Below are positions 1-9,900 of a stretch of DNA of 64,000 nucleotides, piece after piece. The DNA lies in contig NZ_FXAO01000001.1 in assembly GCF_900177645.1 (NCBI RefSeq), forward strand, positions 770,712 through 834,711. Direction: 5' to 3'. The notes beneath the pieces are model-generated. The model did no database searches, was not told where the DNA came from, and was given only the letters and a program-made list of their open reading frames with translations. Within the stretch, counting starts at the first letter, position 1; each line of letters starts with the position of its first letter. Origin of the DNA: Arenibacter troitsensis. Its GTDB lineage: Bacteria > Bacteroidota > Bacteroidia > Flavobacteriales > Flavobacteriaceae. The translations under genes and the position numbers were made by a program.

Positions 1-45
1 TATGCTTATTTCAAATGACCTTTAAAAAAACAATAAGATCTACTT

Positions 46-774
46 ATGAAAATCATTGCAATGATACCGGCTCGTTATGCAGCCTCAAGATTTCCTGGGA
101 AGCTTATGCAGGACCTTCAAGGGAAACCTGTAATACAAAGAACCTATGAAGCGGCTTTAAAAACCGGTTTGTTTCAGGAAGTTTATGTAGTTACGGACAG
201 TACTACTATATATGATACGATTACCAACATAGGTGGCAAGGCCATCATGAGTGAAAAGCAGCATGAATGCGGAAGCGACCGTATTGCCGAGGCAGTGGAA
301 TCCATGGATGTGGATATCATCGTAAATGTGCAGGGAGATGAGCCATTTACGGACAGGGAAAGCTTGGCCAGTGTAATCGAAGTTTTTAAGGATGATGTTA
401 AGAAAGAAATAGATTTGGCATCCTTAATGACCAGGATTACGGATTGGGTGGAGATTAATGACCCCAATACCGTAAAGGTTATAGTGGACAATCAAAATTT
501 TGCCCTCTATTTTTCACGGGCCCCAATTCCATATCCCAGATCAAGGGAGTTGGACATACCTTATTTTAAGCACAAAGGAATCTATGCCTTTAGGAAAAGT
601 GCATTGATGGATTTTCAGAGATTGCCAATGCTTATTTTGGAAGCCACGGAAAAAATAGAAGCCATTCGGTACCTGGAATACGGTAAAAAAATAAAGATGG
701 TAGAAACTAGTGTTACGGGGATAGAAATAGATACGCCGGAAGATTTGGAAAAAGCAAAGAAGGAATGGAAGTAG
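46..774 (+). CDS. kdsB: CMP-Kdo (or CMP-Kdo8N) cytidylyltransferase
   Basis: Transfers CMP from CTP to Kdo, or to 8-amino-Kdo in organisms that make it, activating the sugar for LPS inner-core assembly in the cytoplasm. The 242-residue length fits the family. The N-terminus carries the nucleotide-binding signature [13 protein letters not shown] (about residues 7-19), and NVQGDEP (about 94-100) is the family metal/CTP loop. It overlaps the next gene by 10 bases, and a KdnB-like oxidase follows, so the three genes look like one unit. In Shewanella the kdsB homologue next to kdnAB prefers the amino sugar; whether this one does cannot be told from sequence. The assignment to the family is firm. 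Confidence 0.93.
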   Translation: MKIIAMIPARYAASRFPGKLMQDLQGKPVIQRTYEAALKTGLFQEVYVVTDSTTIYDTITNIGGKAIMSEKQHECGSDRIAEAVESMDVDIIVNVQGDEPFTDRESLASVIEVFKDDVKKEIDLASLMTRITDWVEINDPNTVKVIVDNQNFALYFSRAPIPYPRSRELDIPYFKHKGIYAFRKSALMDFQRLPMLILEATEKIEAIRYLEYGKKIKMVETSVTGIEIDTPEDLEKAKKEWK

Positions 775-1466
775 ATTTTGGTAATATTACGGTGGTGGGG
801 TTTGATGCCGATGATACCCTTTGGGTAAATGAAACGTATTTTAGGAATGCGGAGGAAAAATTTGCCAGTCTTTTGGATAGCTATGAAACGAAGAATCAAA
901 TAGATCAGGAACTATTCAAAACAGAGATCAAGAACCTTGAGCTATATGGTTATGGTATTAAGGGTTTTATGCTTTCTATGATAGAATCTGCCTTAGATCT
1001 GTCGAATAATAGGATTTCGCAAGCAACGATTACCGAAATTTTGAATCTAGGGAAGGAAATGTTGACGCACCCAGTGGAATTATTGGACGGTGTGGAACAA
1101 GTATTGGAAGCATTGAAGGACAAATATCGGCTAATAGTATTGACCAAAGGGGATTTGTTGGACCAGGAGAGGAAATTGGAAAAATCCGGCCTTTCCCAAT
1201 ATTTTCATCATGTAGAAGTTCTGAGCGATAAAAAGGAAGAAAATTATAAGAATCTTTTGGAGCATTTGGAAATTCCTGTGGAGGAGTTTTTAATGATCGG
1301 AAATTCTTTAAAATCGGATGTACTGCCAATACTGAAAATAGGAGCACAAGCCGTGCATATTCCTTTTCATACTACTTGGCTGCACGAGGAGGTAAGGATG
1401 GAGGAACATAACAATGATCATCTTACCTTAAGCACTATTTCCGATATTTTAAAGTATCTTAAATAA
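765..1466 (+). CDS. HAD-superfamily phosphohydrolase
   Basis: A 233-residue haloacid-dehalogenase-type hydrolase. The catalytic motif DxDxT is at D14-D16-T18 (FDADDTLW), motif II is the LTKGD segment, and the acidic motif IV is GNSLKSD. An alpha-helical cap lies between motifs I and II, as in subfamily IA phosphatases. The start overlaps the end of kdsB by 10 bases, which suggests translational coupling. Its place between kdsB and a Kdo 8-oxidase homologue raises the possibility that it acts on a Kdo-pathway phosphate, but it is not the short cap-less KdsC type. The substrate is therefore an inference, and a general nucleotide or sugar phosphatase is equally possible. Confidence 0.85.
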   Translation: MEVDFGNITVVGFDADDTLWVNETYFRNAEEKFASLLDSYETKNQIDQELFKTEIKNLELYGYGIKGFMLSMIESALDLSNNRISQATITEILNLGKEMLTHPVELLDGVEQVLEALKDKYRLIVLTKGDLLDQERKLEKSGLSQYFHHVEVLSDKKEENYKNLLEHLEIPVEEFLMIGNSLKSDVLPILKIGAQAVHIPFHTTWLHEEVRMEEHNNDHLTLSTISDILKYLK

Positions 1467-1470
1467 ATTT

Positions 1471-2598
1471 ATGGATATAAAGAGTAAAAATATCAACACA
1501 ATTATAAGCCCTGAATTGAAAACGAATTACAAGAACTTTCCTATGGTGCCGCGTGTTATATTTGGTATAGGTTGTTTTGGACAGTTGGGAGAGATTTTAA
1601 TGCCAAAACGCATTAATTCCGAGGCGCCATTTATTTTTTTAGTGGACGATGTATTCGAAGGCTCTGGGCTAGTTTCTAGAATACCGCTAATTTTTAATGA
1701 TCAGTTAATATTCATTTCGGCGGACGAGGAGCCTAAAACAGACCAGGTGGATGCTTTGGTCTATAAAATTAGAAATGATTATGACCAACTCCCTTCGGGA
1801 ATTATAGGTATTGGTGGTGGCACCTTGTTGGATTTGGCAAAAGCTGTGGCGATTATGTTGACCAATAAGGGCAATGCCCATGAGTATCAAGGTTGGGATT
1901 TGGTAAAAAAACCATCCATATATCACGTGGGTATACCTACCATTAGCGGTACAGGAGCAGAAGTGTCCCGGACAACGGTGTTATTGGGCCCGGAGAAAAA
2001 ATTGGGAATAAACTCTGATTATACCACTTTTGACCAAGTGCTCTTGGATCCCGATTTAACAAAAGGGGTCTCTAAGGAGCAGTGGTTCTATACAGGTATG
2101 GACTGTTTTATACATTGTATAGAATCCTTAAACGGTACTTTTTTGAATGCCTTTAGCCAAAGCTATGGTGAAAAGGCGTTGGAATTATGCAAAGAGGTCT
2201 ATTTGGAGGACTTACATGAGGATGAAGCCAGAAATAAATTAATGATGGCTTCTTGGCACGGGGGTATGAGCATAGCCTATTCACAGGTGGGGGTTGCACA
2301 TGCCATGAGCTATGGTCTGTCCTATTTATTGGGAGTTAGGCACGGAATAGGGAACTGTTTGGTGTTTCAGCATTTGAAGGAGTTCTATCCTGAAGGAGTA
2401 GAATTATTTAATGAAATGAAGGAAAAACACAATATACAGTTGCCAAAAGGCATTTGTAAGGAATTGACCAACGATGATTTTGAAATTATGATCAACGTTG
2501 CCCTTAGTCTAGTACCCTTATGGGAAAATGCGCTTGGAAAAGAATGGCGTACCATGGCAACTCCTGAGAAATTAAAATCGATCTATCAAAAAATATAG
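1471..2598 (+). CDS. kdnB: KdnB-like 3-deoxy-manno-octulosonate 8-oxidase (iron-containing alcohol dehydrogenase family)
   Basis: A 375-residue group III metal-dependent alcohol dehydrogenase. The nucleotide-binding GIGGGTLLDLAKA segment begins near residue 114. The metal ligands are visible at D211 and H215 (GMDxxxH), H277 (VAHAMS) and H291 (RHGIGN). Family resemblance and its position beside kdsB suggest KdnB, which oxidises C8 of Kdo so that the PLP aminotransferase KdnA can make 8-amino-3,8-dideoxy-octulosonate (Kdo8N). No kdnA lies in this window; it could be just upstream of position 1. It starts four bases after the HAD gene ends. If it is not KdnB it is another alcohol dehydrogenase of the same fold. 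Confidence 0.75.
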   Translation: MDIKSKNINTIISPELKTNYKNFPMVPRVIFGIGCFGQLGEILMPKRINSEAPFIFLVDDVFEGSGLVSRIPLIFNDQLIFISADEEPKTDQVDALVYKIRNDYDQLPSGIIGIGGGTLLDLAKAVAIMLTNKGNAHEYQGWDLVKKPSIYHVGIPTISGTGAEVSRTTVLLGPEKKLGINSDYTTFDQVLLDPDLTKGVSKEQWFYTGMDCFIHCIESLNGTFLNAFSQSYGEKALELCKEVYLEDLHEDEARNKLMMASWHGGMSIAYSQVGVAHAMSYGLSYLLGVRHGIGNCLVFQHLKEFYPEGVELFNEMKEKHNIQLPKGICKELTNDDFEIMINVALSLVPLWENALGKEWRTMATPEKLKSIYQKI

Positions 2599-2726
2599 TA
2601 TATCTACCATCAGGATTTGTTAATTCGGTTTATTTTTTTTTGGTCAACAGGATTACGCATGGTAATAACATTGGGATATCTGGATTAAATAGAAAAACTC
2701 CTAACCTTTTAAAAAGTTGATGATTA

Positions 2727-3266
2727 ATGCGGGCCCTAGCCAAATTTATTTATTTTAAGATTTTGGGGTGGAAGCTAGTGGGCTCATTTCCTCAGGTGGA
2801 CAAATGCGTTGTTATTGTGGTGCCGCATACCAGTTGGGTCGATTTCTTTTTGGGACTTCTGATTAGAAGGGTTTTGAACGAGGAGATTCATTACATTGGA
2901 AAAAAATCACTTTTTAAACCTCCATTTGGCTGGTATTTTCGCTGGATGGGAGGTGCTCCTATCGATAGAAGTAAAAATATGGATACCGTGAGCGCTACGG
3001 TCAAGATATTTAATCAAAATAAAAAATTCAGATTGGCGCTTTCTCCCGAGGGAACCAGAAAAAAGGTTACGGATTGGAAAACAGGTTTCTATTTTATTGC
3101 CAAAGCGGCCAAGGTTCCCATTGTGATGGTGGCGTTCGACTTTGGAAAAAAGCAGATCAAAATTTCCAAACCACAGTATCCTACGGATAACAAAGAGGAA
3201 GATTTTGCAACCTACAAAGCCTTTTTTAAAGGTGTGGTGGGAAGGGTGCCCGAGAATAGTTTTTGA
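2727..3266 (+). CDS. 1-acyl-sn-glycerol-3-phosphate acyltransferase family protein (PlsC-like)
   Basis: A membrane-associated acyltransferase of 179 residues. The catalytic HX4D motif is H34 to D39 (HTSWVD), and the phosphate-binding EGTR motif is E108-R111. It is short for the family and has no obvious N-terminal membrane anchor before the catalytic motif. Such short forms are common in Bacteroidota and may acylate lysophosphatidate or other lipid substrates. It follows the Kdo genes after 128 non-coding bases, so it may have its own promoter. No terminator hairpin is evident after it. The fold assignment is firm; the acceptor lipid is unknown. Confidence 0.85.
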   Translation: MRALAKFIYFKILGWKLVGSFPQVDKCVVIVVPHTSWVDFFLGLLIRRVLNEEIHYIGKKSLFKPPFGWYFRWMGGAPIDRSKNMDTVSATVKIFNQNKKFRLALSPEGTRKKVTDWKTGFYFIAKAAKVPIVMVAFDFGKKQIKISKPQYPTDNKEEDFATYKAFFKGVVGRVPENSF

Positions 3267-3960
3267 AATTTTAAGTTTGCACTATATAATAGATCTTGTA
3301 GGTTATTGCTTTTTTATTTATAAGATTTTTAGCCAAGAATTTAATATAAATGTGACTCAATGTTAAATGTTAATTTACAATAATTGTAGGCTTTTTAATA
3401 CTATTTATGAGTTTTGGATTTTAAATCCAAAATTACATCCTAGGCCATAGTTAATAATCTCCTTTGTTAATTCTATTTTATTGCATTTAAAGCAGGTTGA
3501 TTGTCTATGATTTGATACCACTTATCGAAATTGTGTACTCTTTTTACAAAATTTAACATTTTATCTCAATATTTATTCCCTCTTGTAATTTTCAATAGAG
3601 AATATCATTATTGATTGCAATATTGATATTATAGTTTTTTTATAGAGTTAGTTTTAGTAAAAAAATATCCCCCATTTTTTTGTTATTACATTTAGTTGAT
3701 TTGCACCCCAGATCTCTATGTGCTTCGCTTGGTTGTGGTCACGACCAACAGGATTTTTATGATAAATAATTACTTTAAGAAGTTTTGTTTTGCTCTTAAT
3801 TCAATTTCACCTAATTGTAGGTCAATATGGCTGAATTGGGATTGGTTTTATGAGTACTTCCACCTGGGGACTGTTGGATCTCAGTTAATAAGCCAAATAG
3901 ATTCATTAAATCAGATAATATTAAATAATCATTCCACACACAATTTTAATACTCCACATT
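3267..3960. other. AT-rich intergenic region before the giant-protein operon
   Basis: About 690 bases without a convincing gene. A 90-codon open frame at 3696-3968 begins with TTG, has no recognisable features and runs into the next gene, so I do not call it. The stretch is very AT-rich with poly-T runs. It presumably holds the promoter and leader of the giant-protein operon. TACATTTA near 3688 resembles the Bacteroidota -7 box TAnnTTTG with one mismatch, but I see no well-placed -33 box. Confidence 0.5.
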
Positions 3961-6900
3961 ATGCATAGATTTTTACGTAAACTTGTTGGTTTTTTCTTGG
4001 CGATTCACCTTTTTCAGTTCAATAAATTGGAAATTAGGGTAGTACGGATTCTACTTGTAATATTATGCTGCAGTTCATCCGTCTTGGGTCAGGTCCAAAT
4101 AACGACTGATCCGTCCTCACTGATGGTTGCACCTAATGAAACTTTTTCAATTACGGTGCAGGTTGAGACCGATCAAAATGCTGATGCGGCAGAAGTACAT
4201 TTGAGTTTTGATCCAACTATTATAGAGGTTACAAGTATAAGCCTGTCACAGCCTAATCCATTACCAGTTCCGATCATTGGATCGGAATTCGATAATTCCT
4301 TGGGTGTAATCAATTATGCAGCAGGTACTTTTTCTGCCTTTCCAAATTCAGATTTCGATTTGCTTGAAATACAATTTACGGCAATAGCTGAAGGTACAAC
4401 GGATTTAGAGTTTAACGGACTTCCTTCAAAAGTTACTTTTGGGGGGCAAAACATATTATCCGGTGTAAGTGGATCAACAATTACAGTTGCGGTAACAGAT
4501 ATTATACCTCCGGTTATCACCCTAATAGGGGATGAGGTTATCAATTTGTCGGTAGGCGGTGTTTATACCGAACAGGGAGCTAATGCCAATGATGAAACAG
4601 ATGGTGATATTAGTGGGAACGTAATAATTGGTGGAGACGTAGTTGACACAAATACTGTAGGTGAATATGTTATTACCTATGATGTTATGGATGCGGCATT
4701 AAATCCTGCGGTACAGGTAGTACGAAAAGTAAATGTGTCCCAGGTGGTTGTTAATACGTATGCCATTACAACGAACCCTGGACCCAATGGAACCATTTCT
4801 CCCTCTACTACAGATGTTAATCAAGGGGATAATATTATTTTCACCATAACTCCGGATTCAGGATTTGAAATAGAGGATGTTTTAGTAAATGGCAGTTCAG
4901 TTGGTCCTGTGTCCTCCTATGAATTCACAGATGTCCAGGCAACTGCAACAATCAGTGCTACCTTTATTGAAAATGCGGCTTTTCAACTATGTATTGCCAG
5001 TGGTAATGATGCCCTGACCGCATTTGGCAGGAGTTTTGTCGGAGATCCTACAACGGCACCACCATCCGGAGGTCCGTTTGTACGTACCGGTGGCGCAACG
5101 TATTTAGATTATAATGGGGCAATTGGCGCGACATCCTCTCCTGAAGAACTAAGTTTGTTTCAAAAGGAAATTTACGGGGGTAAGGTTGGAGTAAACGCAC
5201 CGGTAGCTTATGAGATTCCTGTGCCGGATGGCTATTATCAAGTTGATCTGTACTTTGCAGAGGTATATCATCCCGCACCTAATGGTAGAGTTTTTGATGT
5301 CCTACTGGAAGGGAACCTTATATTGGATGAATACGATTTGGTAGATCCAATTAAAGATGGTATTTCTACAAATCAAACGGCCATTGTAAGAACCTATTAT
5401 GTGCAGGTGGTTGACGGTAATTTAAATGTACAGATAGGGCCGGCAACAGTAGATAATGGAAAAATATCCGGACTTTGTATTACTGGGACTTCTACAACTA
5501 ATGTACACCCTATAGCCAATTTGGGCAATCTTCAATTTGAAGTAGGTGAGGCTGTTTCCGAAACCTTGAATATTATAGACGGTGATCTGTTGAATATTGT
5601 GTTTAATGGCTTGCCATCAACTTTAAGCTATAATCCATCAACCAATCAATTGGAAGGAACTCCTGAAGCTTCGGAATTAGGAGACCATATAGTAAATGCA
5701 ATTATTTCTGATGGAAATAGTGCTCCTGTAACTGCCGAATTTACTGTAACTATATATCCTGCCGGGGCCGATCTTCCCCCGAGCATTGCTGATATCGCTG
5801 ATGTTGAAGTGGGAGAAGGCTCAACTGCATCCGCTGATATAATTGTTTCAGATGATAAAGATGTGTTCAATGCCAGTATTGTTATTTATGACAAAAGTAA
5901 TGGAGGAACCAATAGTCCCTTATTGCCATCCACAGTGATACCTGCAACAGATTATACGTTTACGGATAATGGAGGTGGTAACTTTACACTTAATTGGAAT
6001 ACCAATCCTGGTGATGGACGCTCCTATTTGGTGGAAGTAACAGCCAATGATGGTGTAAATCTACCAGTACAGAAAACCTTTAATATTAATGTGGCCCAAC
6101 CTATTCCTGCAAATATTTTTGCCAGGACGTTTAGTAATCCTATGCCATGGTACGGTCCGAATCCCACGTTGCCATTTACAGTGGCCATAGAGGCTAATGC
6201 GGCGCAGAATATTGGTTATATAGATGCTGGGGATTTTGTGGAGTATATAATAGATGTTCCTGCTGCTGGAGTTTATGATATAGAATTTTTTGCAGCCAAG
6301 CAGCCCGGGGGAATTACTATTATAACAGTTTCTGAAGAAGATGGAGTAGGGTTTGCTGCCATTGGATCGGTCAATGTATCGTCTACCTCGGGTTGGCAGA
6401 CTTATTCGTCTTTTTCTACCTCCGTGGAATTTAGCAATCCGGGTATACAGACAATCCGTCTGGATTTTAACGCCGGGGTCAACCTTAAAAATTTTGATAT
6501 AACACAGTCTGCCATTGCAGCCTGCAATGTGGCTTTCAGGGTAAATGCAGGAGGTCCCATCCAAGGATTGTCAGGAGGGGATTTTGAAGCAGATCAATCT
6601 GTTGCTGGGGCCGGCGGAACTGCTGGTACAGGAACTCCTTCCCCTTATTACAAGGGTGTTGTAGATAAAACCTTTGGCTCAAATGCAGCTTTGGTGTCAA
6701 ATAATACTGGATATCCTGATGCTATTTTTCAAACAGAGCGGCATATAGATGGCGGGGTTTTAATGAACTGGGAGTTTCCAGCTAACGGTACGTACGAAGT
6801 AAATATTTTATTCAATGAAAACTGGACTGGAGAAGCCAACCCCGGTAACGCTAGGATTTTTGATGTGGAAATAGAAGGTGATCTGGTGTTGGATGACTAT

Positions 6901-9900
6901 AGACCATCTTTAGCCGCAGGTGGGTTCAACATAGCAAAAGTTGAAACTTTTATCGTTGAAGTTACGGACGGTATTATGAATATCGACTTTAAAAAAGGTA
7001 ATCAAAATCCATCTGTAAAAGGATTCAGTATTTGTTTAATTTCTGAACCCATCAACACTCCGCCAGTGGTGTCAATAACTGCACCGGCTAATGGAGATCC
7101 AGTAATACGGGGGACGGATGTTACTCTTACCGGAACTGCTTTGGATATTGAGGATGGAGACATTTCCAATTTAATCGGTTGGAGTTCAAACGACACTAGA
7201 TTTACTACAACACCTTTAGACGGAATTGGTTCGGCAATTTCCGGACAATTTGTTACGCCAGGAGTTCAGACCTTAACGGCAACTGCGACAGATAATGGTT
7301 CAGAAGTGGGTACAGCCAACGTAACTGTTAATGTTTCTGGGCCCAGTGTGGTTATAGACCTTCCTTTAGAAGCTGCAGAATTGAATTCTACCGACGTAAG
7401 ATTGGAATGGACAGGAACGGACGTTTTGTATGGGCTTACAGAACACTATCATTTATTTGTTAACCCACCAGACATTAATAATATTGATCCAGCTACCCGA
7501 ATTTCAACAGCTTCACAGATAGGACAGGAATTCTGGGACCTAACAGCTGCAGATGGGATAGTAGATGGCCAAAACACCATAGTTCTAGTAGTGGCAGATC
7601 CTACTCATGCAGCTTTTGATAATGCAGAAGCTACGGCGGTAGTGAATTTTACGGTAAACCTACCGGACAATATACCACCAGTGATAACACTTCTGGATGT
7701 TGATCCCCTTCCTGTGGAATTAGGTTCGCCTTATTTTAATTTAGGGGCCAGTGCAACCGATGAAACGGATGGTGATTTGACCGAGGAAATTGAAATAGGA
7801 GGTGATATCGTTGATCCAAATACCATAGGGGAATACGTTATTACATATAACGTTTTTGATGCAGCTGGAAATCCTGCCGCTGAGGTAACCCAAACCGTCA
7901 TTGTATTCGATAGCACTGCACCAGTTATTACATGTCCAGATGATATTGTGACTTCTACTGATCCAGATTTTTGTGGAGTAGATTTAAATCTAACTGGTGT
8001 ATCCGCCATAGATATGAGTGGAAGTATAACTTTTGAGGGAATTAGAAGTGATGGACTAGAACTCACGGAACCCTATGCCTTAGGTGTAACTACGGTATCC
8101 TGGACTGCCACTGACGAAACTGGCAATGTTTCTGAACCTTGTATTCAGACCATAACAGTAAATGATGAAGTTGGGCCTAATTTCGGGTGTCCAGCTAACA
8201 TCAATGCAACCAGTTTCAACGGTAATCCGGTAGTAGTTGAAATTACTGCACCCCCTGTTTTCGATTCATGTTCGCAATTGGATGTTACATTAACAAGTAC
8301 ACGTAATGATGGTCAGGAAGTAGACGATGCTTATCCCGTAGGGACAACGCAGATAGAATGGAAGGCTACTGATAATGCTGGCAATATAAGTTCTTGTATA
8401 CAATCAGTTACAGTTGATTTTACGGCCTCCACCCAGAAAAACATTGAGTCTTTTAGTGTCCAAGGACAGGTTGGGCCAGAAATTATTGACGCTTCGTCTG
8501 GTATAGTGGGAGTTACCGTTGTTGCAGGAACAGATGTTACTGGCCTTTCACCTAGTATTGGGATTTCGGCAGATGCTACTATAAATCCTTCCTCGGGAAC
8601 AGTTTTGGATTTTACCAATTCAGTAAATTATACGGTTACAGCCCAAAATGGAACCCAAAAGAATTGGACGGTTACTGTTACGGTTCAAGAAGATAACGAG
8701 GATCCGGAAATTACTTGCTTGGAAGATATTAGTATTTCCAATGATAATGGACAATGTGGAGCGGTAGTAAATTATACTGCACCGGTTGGAACGGACAATG
8801 TTCCAGGGGCTATAACCAACCTAACCCAAGGTTTGGGAAGTGGGGCATTTTTCCCTGTTGGAACAACTACAGAGGTTTATACAGTTACGGATGCATCAGG
8901 CAATACATCTTCATGTAGTTTTACGGTTACCGTACTAGACTCTGAAAACCCAACAATAAGTTGTCCGCAAGATATTGTTGTCCAGGTTGCAGAAGGAGTT
9001 TCAACTGCCATCGTGGATTTTACGACTCCTCTTTTTAGTGACAATTGTCCTAATGCCAATATTCAGCAAACTCAAGGTCTTGCAAGTGGTTCTAACTTTC
9101 CGCTAGGAACAACATTAAATATTTTTGAGGTTACTGATGCGGCAGGAAACAATCAGACTTGTAGTTTCAATGTAACCATAGAAACTATAACTCCAGCTGC
9201 TCTTACCGTAAATGGTTTTACGCTTGTAAATGCGGATACGGATCAGGATATAATGCCATTGACTAATGGTAAATTGATCAATGCTGGAACTTACGCCACC
9301 ACCAACCTTGCCATTAGGGCCAATGCTACCCCGGATGTGGGTAGTGTAAGGTTATTGCTTAGTGGCACTAAGAGTAGGAATCAAACTGAAAGTGTTGCAC
9401 CCTTCACATTGTATGGTGATAATGCAACAACAGGCGATTATATCGGTGAGTTGTTTCCTCTAGGAAACTATACCCTTACAGCTACTCCATATGCCAATTC
9501 AGGATTGAGTGGAAATCAAGGCTCGCCAAAGACCATAACTTTTCAATTCACAAATCAGAATCCATTATGTAGTAATTTTGACGCAAGCGTTGCTACTTCT
9601 TCTGACCCTAGCGCTTGTAATAGCAACGATGGTTCTATAGTCATCAACACCGTTGGATTTGTGGGGCCTCTTACCTATAATTGGAGCCATAATGCCAATT
9701 TGAACAGTCCTACGGTTAGTGGATTGGGAGCTGGTACTTATAATGTTACAGTTACCGATGCCAATGGTTGTTCTGAAGATATGACTGTTACTTTAAATGG
9801 ACCAACACTTCCTGAAGTAACATTGGCACCTTTTGCCGATGTACTTATAACAGATAGTCCGTTTGCCCTAACAGGAGGTAGTCCTTCTGGAGGTGTATAT

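Noticed and set aside
1-18. Possible end of an upstream gene (short frame closing with TGA)
   Set aside because: Only five codons are visible, too little to identify a gene, although kdnA would be expected there.
3696-3968. 90-codon frame upstream of the first giant gene
   Set aside because: TTG start, no domain or signal features, and it runs into the next gene; the region fits an AT-rich leader.
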